Shown here: in pieces, positions 1 through 5,786 of the stretch
Position numbering within the stretch: position 1 is the stretch's first letter
Layout: each line of letters opens with the position of its first letter
NCBI GenBank assembly: GCA_902594145.1
Contig: CACJLA010000006.1
Coordinates: forward strand, 1 to 54,286
Direction: 5' to 3'
DNA: 54,286 nucleotides
Origin: an uncultured Alphaproteobacteria bacterium
GTDB lineage: Bacteria > Pseudomonadota > Alphaproteobacteria > HIMB59
Translations under genes and position numbers: made by a program
The notes under the pieces: model-generated
Told to the model about the DNA's origin: nothing
Database searches by the model: none
Seen by the model: the letters and a program-made list of their open reading frames with translations, nothing else

Positions 1-370
1 CACTTGTTATAGCAATAATTTTATATGGTATTGGAGTGAAGCCTCCAAGAAAAACTGCAAAAATACCCCAATCATTGTAAAAATTAATAAATTCAGTTTG
101 TTTGCTAATATCAAAATAAGATTGGACAACGTCAAAAATGAAATACCCAATAAAGTATCCGAAAGCACCCCCAATTACAGAAAAGATTGTACAATTCAAA
201 GCTGTTACTAAAAATTTATTTGGATTGAAATAAACGATTGGTATCAATATCAAATCTGGTGGTATTGGAAAAAAAATACTTTCAATGAAAGCAACTATTG
301 ATAAAAAATATTGTGAAAATTTTGATTTAGATTTTTTTTCAACATATATATGTAAGTTCTTCCAAAACAT
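1..370 (-). CDS. DedA/YqaA-family membrane protein, partial (C-terminus cut by window edge)
   Basis: Reading the minus strand from an ATG at 370 gives an open frame of 123 codons that runs off the window. The N-terminal part is a short basic stretch followed by a hydrophobic segment with FIESIFFPIPPDLILIPIV. Next comes a Gly-rich helix (GGAFGYFIGYFIF), and then FLGGFTPIPYKIIAI at the edge. The E-x-x-x-P-x-P-P-D pattern and the later G-F-T-P-I-P-Y-K motif are typical of the SNARE-associated/DedA superfamily, YqaA-like branch. These are polytopic inner-membrane proteins linked to lipid flipping and membrane homeostasis; the substrate is not visible here. The metal transporter gene lies 23 bases downstream on the same strand, so the two may share a transcript. 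About a third of the expected protein is missing. Confidence 0.75.
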   Translation of the reverse strand, partial: MFWKNLHIYVEKKSKSKFSQYFLSIVAFIESIFFPIPPDLILIPIVYFNPNKFLVTALNCTIFSVIGGAFGYFIGYFIFDVVQSYFDISKQTEFINFYNDWGIFAVFLGGFTPIPYKIIAITS

Positions 371-393
371 AATAAATTTATAAATAAATAGAT

Positions 394-1521
394 TTAACCT
401 ATAAGGTAATACCAAAGATAAGCAATTATAATAGCAGGTATAGCACTATAAAGGGTAGCTACTATTGCGGCCCTCGCTGAAATTGCTATAGCAGGGAAAA
501 GAGCATCTCCATCATTCGATATAGAATTACCTATTTGAGCTGACATGGGAATTTGTCCACTCACATACATGGATGTGATCATAATTTGAGGTCCACATCC
601 AGGAATAAAACCAATTAATATAGCTAGCAGCGGTACAAAAGGTCCAAATAATATCAAAGACTCAAATATTAAACCATTAGTAGACAAATCAATTAATTCG
701 TAAATAACAAAAGAAATAATTACCCAAACTGTAACAAAACAAGTTGTGTCTACAACTTTTCTATAAGAGTTTTCATGAATTGAAGCCATTTGAATATCTG
801 TTAAAGGATTTAAAACCCATAATAAGACACAATATATAGCTAAAATAAATGTCATCATTTCAATAAAATTAATCCCAAGAAAATTAAAACTTAAGTCAAT
901 ATTAAAAGCATTTAACATCCCTAAGGCAAATCCAGGTGCTAAAAATAAAAACCAAATATTATAAAACTTATTAGATGTTTTATTTTTAGGTAGATGTGTT
1001 GAATTTAAATTTTTAATAATTTTATTTTGTAAAAAATTTTTTGTAAAAGGTTGTGCTATATAACCTGAAATCATACCAACGATAAAAGTTACTGGGAGAA
1101 TAATCAAAGCAGCTTGAGGCTTTGTTGCTATGAGAAGAAAAGCAGCATCACCCATCGTACTTATTAGTGCAGCAAGAACACCTCCGAAAGATACTACTCT
1201 TCGAGTAAATAAGCTCATTACCATAATTGCACCACCACACCCAGGTATTACACCTAATAAAGAGCATATAGGAACTTCAAACTTTTTATTTTGTAAAATT
1301 AGTTTCTGTAAATTAAAATTTTTTTTTTCAAGAATAACAAATAAAAGAAGAGTTACTCCAACAAAGCTAGATACAGCAATGTAGGCATCACTTGAGGAAG
1401 AAATTAGAATGTTTCTAGTTTCTTCAAAAACGAGAAGAAGCAAAATACATATAAAAAGAAGGATTTTAGAAAACCTTAAATATTGAATCTTTCTACCTAA
1501 TTGTAATACTAATTCTGTCAT
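394..1521 (-). CDS. Putative heavy-metal (manganese) transporter, 10-TM ArsP_2-like family
   Basis: A 375-residue polytopic membrane protein with about ten hydrophobic segments. It carries an internal two-fold repeat. The first copy has IPGCGGAIMVMSLFTRR followed by TMGDAAFLLIA (about residues 90-135). The second has IPGCGPQIMITSMYVSG followed by NDGDALFPAIA (about 305-350). This duplicated I-P-G-C-G / G-D-A pattern is the hallmark of the putative 10-TM heavy-metal exporter family (PF11449), which databases often call putative manganese transporter. Metal specificity is inferred mainly from the divergent MntR-like regulator 92 bases away. The start is ATG at 1521, with a perfect palindrome (1524-1539) only two bases upstream, over the expected ribosome-binding region. 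Direction of transport cannot be read from sequence. Confidence 0.75.
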   Translation of the reverse strand: MTELVLQLGRKIQYLRFSKILLFICILLLLVFEETRNILISSSSDAYIAVSSFVGVTLLLFVILEKKNFNLQKLILQNKKFEVPICSLLGVIPGCGGAIMVMSLFTRRVVSFGGVLAALISTMGDAAFLLIATKPQAALIILPVTFIVGMISGYIAQPFTKNFLQNKIIKNLNSTHLPKNKTSNKFYNIWFLFLAPGFALGMLNAFNIDLSFNFLGINFIEMMTFILAIYCVLLWVLNPLTDIQMASIHENSYRKVVDTTCFVTVWVIISFVIYELIDLSTNGLIFESLILFGPFVPLLAILIGFIPGCGPQIMITSMYVSGQIPMSAQIGNSISNDGDALFPAIAISARAAIVATLYSAIPAIIIAYLWYYLIG

Positions 1522-1523
1522 TT

Positions 1524-1539
1524 TTTAGCCTAGGCTAAA
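1524..1539. promoter_or_regulatory. 16-bp perfect palindrome, candidate MntR/DtxR-family operator
   Basis: TTTAGCCTAGGCTAAA is perfectly self-complementary and lies in the spacer between the putative metal transporter and the MntR-like gene, two bases from the transporter start codon. It resembles the A/T-flanked TTAGGC/GCCTAA half-sites used by DtxR-family regulators, though it is not identical to the E. coli MntR box. Binding here would cover the transporter's translation start and probably its transcription start. A weaker inverted repeat (ACTAAA-N-TTTAGT) sits at 1553-1565. The operator role is inferred from position and symmetry. Confidence 0.55.
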
Positions 1540-1613
1540 CAATATAGATATTACTAAAATTTAGTCAAACAAATCTTTACTTTTCATATTTATACAAATA
1601 GATTGAAACAGCT

Positions 1614-2021
1614 ATGAAAAACACTAGATCTAGTGAACCATATCAATTTTCAAATATAAGGAGTCAAAATAAAAACGAAATACTTGAAGATTATGTTGAG
1701 GCAATTCAAGAGATTTTACAAAATAAAGGGGATGTTAAAAATGCTGATCTTGCTCAATATTTTGGTGTATCACAAGCAACTGTTAATAAAAATTTAAAAC
1801 GTTTAATTAATTTTAACCTCGCAAAATCTGAACCATACCGATCAATTTTCTTAACAGAAGAAGGTGAAAAATTAGCTACATTATCGAAAGAAAAACATGA
1901 AATTGTTTTTAATTTTTTAATAAAATTAGGTGTTTCTAGAAAGACTGCAGAAAATGATAGCGAAGGTATAGAACACCATGTTAGTAATGAAACACTTAAG
2001 CTAATGAAAAGATTTAAATAA
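1614..2021 (+). CDS. mntR: MntR-like, DtxR-family metal-dependent transcriptional regulator
   Basis: A 135-residue protein. An N-terminal winged helix-turn-helix spans about residues 24-90 (EDYVEAIQEIL, then DLAQYFGVSQATVNKNLKRL as the recognition region and ITEEG-like FLTEEGEKLA in the wing). The C-terminal metal-binding/dimerisation domain has the pattern GVSRKTAENDSEGIEHHVS, which matches the E-x-x-H-H segment of MntR. Length fits MntR (about 140) and is too short for the three-domain DtxR/IdeR type. It is divergent from the putative metal transporter and probably controls it through the palindrome at 1524-1539. The start is ATG at 1614; no good Shine-Dalgarno is visible. Its stop abuts the stop of the convergent permease gene with no gap. 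Confidence 0.82.
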   Translation: MKNTRSSEPYQFSNIRSQNKNEILEDYVEAIQEILQNKGDVKNADLAQYFGVSQATVNKNLKRLINFNLAKSEPYRSIFLTEEGEKLATLSKEKHEIVFNFLIKLGVSRKTAENDSEGIEHHVSNETLKLMKRFK

Positions 2022-3590
2022 TTATTTTTTCGTTTTTGATAACATTCTTTTTTCTAATACATTATCAAACAAATAAATTACAAAAGATAGAAAACAGATA
2101 ATTGTTAAGGCATGTAAACTGCCATATTCAAACATTTCATTTGATGAGTACTCATATAAGCTTGTAGCAAGTGTATTGAAGTTAAAGGGTCTTAGTAATA
2201 AAGTAATAGGTAACTCTTTTACTGTATCAACAAAAACTAAAAAAAATCCTGCCAAAATACTTAACCTAACTTGAGGTAATATAATTCGAAAATATGTCGT
2301 TGTTGATCTTCTCCCAACTAATCTTGATGCATCATCAATTGATTTACCAATTTTTTCTATTCCAGAATTTAAAGAATTATTTGATAGCGCAATTAATCTA
2401 ATTATTAAGGCTAAAGACAAGCCAAGCAATGTTGTAGATAGTGAAAGAGCTGTCAAGCGATCAAAATAAAATAAAAAAAAGATTACTCCTAAGGCTATAA
2501 CCACACCAGGTATTGCATAACCGATGTTTACTATTTTTTTATAATATAAAATATAATTATTATTTGTGAATCTTGAGTAATAACTTATGAAAATAGATAC
2601 AATCGCACATCCAACTCCAGCAATAATCCCTAATAAAATAGAGCTAAGTAAAGAGGAAAAATAGTTATTAAAATCTATAAATTCTAAATTATTAAAAAAT
2701 GTATAAATGACAAAAATGAGGGGTAATATAAATCCAAATAAAATAGGCAAAATACAAATTATTAATACTAATATTCCCTTAAATTTTCCTAGCTTATATT
2801 TTGACCACTGAATATTTTCATAACTATTATTATGAAATTTTCTTTTTCCTCTTATTTTCTGTTCAAAAAAATATAATATACCCATCAATATAATAATAAT
2901 TAAGGCTAAAAGAAAAGCCAAAGGTAATTCATTTAAAATTGCTATATAATGAAATACTCCAACTGATAGAGTTTGTAAGCCAAAAAAATCTGCAACTCCA
3001 AAATCATTTACAGTTTCCATTAAAACCAAAGCTAAGCCCGCTACAATTCCAGGTAAGGCCATAGGCAAACCAATTTTAAAGAAACATTGATATGGGTTTT
3101 TTCCAAGAGTCTTTGCAGCCTCAATATACCTTGTTGAAAAGTTTATAATTGCAATCCTGGTTAAGATATAAACATAAGGAAAAAAAGATAAAGATAAAAT
3201 AAGAGAGGCTATTAAACTATTTCTAATTGAGTAACCATCATAGAATAAAAATTTTAAAGAAATAAAACCTCCTGGTTCTAAAATTTCAGCATAAGTATAT
3301 GCCGAGATATAAGCTGGAACAGCCAGTGGCAGTATGGCTAATATCTGTAAAATTTTTCGTCCCCAAAATTCAGTCATAGTAATGACCCATGCCAATGGAA
3401 CACTTATTACAGTTACAAAAATACTTACCATCAAAATAAGTTTTGTAGATCCAATTAAATATCTATTTATATAAAGATCTTTTGCTAAAAAAACTGCACC
3501 TAGACCATTTGTTATAACTAAGGCAATAGGGGTAAGTAGTAAGAAACTGATTATTAAAAAAAAAAATAATTTAAATAAGTTTATTTTCAT
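2022..3590 (-). CDS. Iron(III) ABC transporter permease, fused two-domain (FbpB-like)
   Basis: An inner-membrane permease of 522 residues with about twelve hydrophobic segments in two homologous halves. Each half carries an EAA loop that contacts the ATPase: EAAKTLGKNPYQCFFKIGLP in the first and a DDASRLVGRRS...FRIILPQVR version in the second. This duplicated single-chain layout is typical of Fbp/Afu/Sfu ferric-iron permeases (about 500-560 residues). I place the start at ATG 3590, because the longer frame would need a TTG at 3611. The ATG forms an ATGA overlap with the stop of the upstream LysE gene, suggesting translational coupling. No periplasmic binding protein or ATPase gene is nearby, so its partners must be elsewhere. 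Iron specificity is a family inference; a thiamine or other Fbp-like substrate is possible. Confidence 0.82.
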   Translation of the reverse strand: MKINLFKLFFFLIISFLLLTPIALVITNGLGAVFLAKDLYINRYLIGSTKLILMVSIFVTVISVPLAWVITMTEFWGRKILQILAILPLAVPAYISAYTYAEILEPGGFISLKFLFYDGYSIRNSLIASLILSLSFFPYVYILTRIAIINFSTRYIEAAKTLGKNPYQCFFKIGLPMALPGIVAGLALVLMETVNDFGVADFFGLQTLSVGVFHYIAILNELPLAFLLALIIIILMGILYFFEQKIRGKRKFHNNSYENIQWSKYKLGKFKGILVLIICILPILFGFILPLIFVIYTFFNNLEFIDFNNYFSSLLSSILLGIIAGVGCAIVSIFISYYSRFTNNNYILYYKKIVNIGYAIPGVVIALGVIFFLFYFDRLTALSLSTTLLGLSLALIIRLIALSNNSLNSGIEKIGKSIDDASRLVGRRSTTTYFRIILPQVRLSILAGFFLVFVDTVKELPITLLLRPFNFNTLATSLYEYSSNEMFEYGSLHALTIICFLSFVIYLFDNVLEKRMLSKTKK

Positions 3591-4183
3591 AAAATTATAA
3601 AAAATATACAACCTAATAATAATACAGCCATAACCCTATTAAAAAAAATAATTTTTCTTTTATCGTTAAGATATTTTCGAAATGTATGACCTATCGCTGC
3701 CCAAACTATAGCACTTGTAGATGTTGAAATTGTAAAACAGATAAATATTAAAACAAACTCCTCTAAATATGAGAATTGGTTTTGAATAAATATTGCAGAG
3801 CTCGACATAGAGACTGATACTGCTTTAGGATTAATTAACTGAAAAAAATAAATATCTCTGAATGTAAATCTTTTTTTATTACTATTATCTGAAAATTCAC
3901 TTGAATTGAAAATTTTATAGGCAAGATAAGTTAAGAAAATTGTTGCGACTATTTTAATGAAGGTCTTAAAATTAGGAAAGCTATCATAAACCTCCCCTAT
4001 ACCCAACAAACAAAGGCTTAAAACTGATAAAAATCCAAAAAAGACTCCCAATATCAAGGGGATTGTTTCTTTGAAACCATAATTCACAGCATTGGTGGAA
4101 AGAATTATGTTATTAGGTCCTGGTGTAATGGCTGCAGTCATTGCAAAAGTTAGAATAGGCGCCATAAAATAAATGTATTCCAA
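3587..4183 (-). CDS. LysE/RhtB-family amino-acid exporter
   Basis: A 198-residue inner-membrane protein with about six hydrophobic segments. The signature ITPGPNNIILSTNAVNYGF (about residues 19-37) is the LysE/RhtB motif and resembles EamB. The central INPKAVSVSMSSSAIFI matches the conserved L-N-P-K helix of the family. These proteins export amino acids or related metabolites; the substrate cannot be told from sequence. Two starts are possible: TTG at 4183, which gives the usual ~20 residues before PGPNN, or ATG at 4165, which gives 14. I prefer 4183 on length. The stop overlaps the start of the iron permease by four bases (ATGA), so the two are probably one operon. Confidence 0.82.
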   Translation of the reverse strand: MEYIYFMAPILTFAMTAAITPGPNNIILSTNAVNYGFKETIPLILGVFFGFLSVLSLCLLGIGEVYDSFPNFKTFIKIVATIFLTYLAYKIFNSSEFSDNSNKKRFTFRDIYFFQLINPKAVSVSMSSSAIFIQNQFSYLEEFVLIFICFTISTSTSAIVWAAIGHTFRKYLNDKRKIIFFNRVMAVLLLGCIFFIIL

Positions 4184-4235
4184 AGTACCGAGATATTATT
4201 CTTAAATTTAAATAAATACACAATTAGTTATCAAT

Positions 4236-4262
4236 TTGCCTAATTTAACTTAATAATATAAT
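4236..4262 (+). promoter_or_regulatory. Candidate sigma-70 promoter for tRNA-Leu and downstream genes
   Basis: A perfect -10 hexamer TATAAT (4257-4262) has TTGCCT (4236-4241) upstream, spaced 15 bases, which is shorter than ideal. Transcription would begin about 4269, roughly eleven bases before the tRNA. The region is very AT-rich, so the -35 assignment is tentative. Confidence 0.45.
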
Positions 4263-4280
4263 TAAATAAGATTATTTTAA

Positions 4281-4366
4281 GGCGTTGTGGCGGAATGGTA
4301 GACGCGCCGGATTCAAAATCCGGTGAGGGCAACTTCGTGAGAGTTCGAGTCTCTCCAGCGCTACCA
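4281..4366 (+). tRNA. tRNA-Leu (anticodon CAA)
   Basis: A complete cloverleaf can be drawn. The acceptor GGCGTTG pairs with CAGCGCT (with G-U pairs at the first and fifth positions). The anticodon stem is CCGGA/TCCGG with loop TTCAAAA, giving anticodon CAA. There is a long variable arm (TGAGGGCAACTTCGTGA region), as expected for a class II tRNA, and a T stem GAGAG/CTCTC. The 3' CCA is encoded (4364-4366). The next gene starts only 14 bases downstream. This tRNA is the known type of substrate for TrmL, encoded at 50679-51134. Confidence 0.96.
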
Positions 4367-4380
4367 CTAATGAATAAAAA

Positions 4381-4842
4381 ATGAAATATTTAACATCAGT
4401 TTTCTCACTTTTCTCTACTGGTATTACAATTGTAACAAATGGCACAAATAAAAAACGATTTTTTGGATGCACGGTAAATTCTTTCTCAAGTCTATCTTTA
4501 AACCCTCCACAATTTCTATTCTGTCTTGGAAATGAGAACCTAAATTTAAAATCATTTAAATTAAATAGTCCTTTAAATGTGAATTTTTTAGCTAAATCTC
4601 AACTTAAATTATCTAATAAATTTGCAGGATCATTGGAAAATAGATGGAAGGATACAAAATATAATATTTCGAATAATAATGTACCATACTTTCCTGAGTC
4701 CTTAGGTTTAATTGAGGCAAAAGTTGAAAAAAAAATTAAATCTGGAGATCACACTATAATTATTTGTTTAATTACAAACTGTATGAAATTGAATACCAAA
4801 AAACCTCTCATATACTACAAGAGTAAATATCATTCTATTTAA
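4381..4842 (+). CDS. Flavin reductase family protein (FMN-binding split-barrel)
   Basis: A 153-residue single-domain protein of the flavin-reductase-like family. Supporting segments in order: FSTGITIVTNG (about 11-21), FGCTVNSFSSLSLNPPQFLFCL (family consensus G-F-T-x-N-S-F-x-S-V-S-L-x-P-P), a segment like S-F-x-x-N-x-L-x-x-x-Q, and near the end SGDHTIIICLI and PLIYYKSKYHSI, matching the GDH-T and P-L-x-Y-x-x-x-x-Y motifs. Members use NAD(P)H to reduce FMN or serve as the reductase part of two-component monooxygenases; no partner oxygenase is visible. The gene lies between tRNA-Leu and ribF, so it sits next to the enzyme that makes FMN and FAD. ATG at 4381 is the only sensible start. Confidence 0.82.
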   Translation: MKYLTSVFSLFSTGITIVTNGTNKKRFFGCTVNSFSSLSLNPPQFLFCLGNENLNLKSFKLNSPLNVNFLAKSQLKLSNKFAGSLENRWKDTKYNISNNNVPYFPESLGLIEAKVEKKIKSGDHTIIICLITNCMKLNTKKPLIYYKSKYHSI

Positions 4843-4850
4843 TACTTATT

Positions 4851-5786
4851 ATGAAATATTTAAGTAATAGTTTTGATAGAATTAACATTGATCAGAAATT
4901 ATGTTTGACTATAGGTAACTTTGATGGCATTCACAAGGGCCATAGAGAAATAATTAAAAATTTAATCCAGCAAACTAAAACATATAATTTAAAATCTGCA
5001 ATATTATCTTTCACACCACATCCAAAAATTTATTTTAAAAAACAAAAAAATTTTATGATTAACTCCCAATCGAAAAAAAAAGAGATTCTAAAAGATTTAG
5101 GTTTAGACTATTTAATTGATTTACATTTTAATAATAAATTTACTCAACTGAGTCACAATGAGTTTGAAGAAAAAATTCTATTTGAAAAACTTAATACTAA
5201 GAGAATTTTAATAGGTAAAGACTTCCGATATGGTAACCAAAGAAAAGGAAAAATAGAAACACTTAAAATATTTTGTGATAAAAATAAAATTGAATTGGAC
5301 GAAATTGGACTAATTCTTAATGACTTCAATAGTAATAAAATATCCTCAAGTGAAATAAGAAAAAATCTTAGAGCTGGTAAAATAGAATTAGTAAATAATG
5401 ATTTAAAAAGAAATTTCAGCGTCGCTGGTAAAGTCATAAAAGGAGACCAGAGAGGTCGTACAATAGGTATACCTACTGCTAATTTAGAGTACCCATTAAA
5501 TACAATTATTATCCCTTATGGAGTCTATGCAGTTGAAACTATAATCGAGGGACATACTTATTTTGGTATTGTTAATTTTGGTATTAGACCAACCTTCAAT
5601 AAAGATAAGCCAATTGTTGAGGCTTATTTATTTGATTTTGATAATGATATTTACGATAAAGATATAGAAATATTATTTCATAAACAAATTCGACAAGAGA
5701 AAAAATTTAATGATATAAAAGAATTAATTAATCAAATCAACATAGATATCACAGAAGCTAAGGAAATATTAAATTATGGAAATTAA
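4851..5786 (+). CDS. ribF: Bifunctional riboflavin kinase / FMN adenylyltransferase
   Basis: A cytoplasmic enzyme that phosphorylates riboflavin to FMN and then adenylylates it to FAD. The N-terminal nucleotidyltransferase domain shows IGNFDGIHKGHREII (about residues 22-36) and the ISxx-type motif SSSEIRKNLRAG (about 166-177). The C-terminal riboflavin kinase domain shows GDQRGRTIGIPTANLEYP, GVYAVETI and FGIRPTF, the kinase G-x-x-x-G-x-P-T-A-N signature. The 311-residue length is normal. Nine bases separate it from the flavin reductase, and its last 11 bases overlap ileS. The ribF-ileS-lspA order is widespread in Proteobacteria. Confidence 0.96.
   Translation: MKYLSNSFDRINIDQKLCLTIGNFDGIHKGHREIIKNLIQQTKTYNLKSAILSFTPHPKIYFKKQKNFMINSQSKKKEILKDLGLDYLIDLHFNNKFTQLSHNEFEEKILFEKLNTKRILIGKDFRYGNQRKGKIETLKIFCDKNKIELDEIGLILNDFNSNKISSSEIRKNLRAGKIELVNNDLKRNFSVAGKVIKGDQRGRTIGIPTANLEYPLNTIIIPYGVYAVETIIEGHTYFGIVNFGIRPTFNKDKPIVEAYLFDFDNDIYDKDIEILFHKQIRQEKKFNDIKELINQINIDITEAKEILNYGN

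Noticed and set aside
1522..1613. yybP-ykoY-type manganese riboswitch in the transporter leader
   Set aside because: The spacer is only 92 bases and shows no conserved three-way-junction elements; control by the palindromic operator is the simpler reading.
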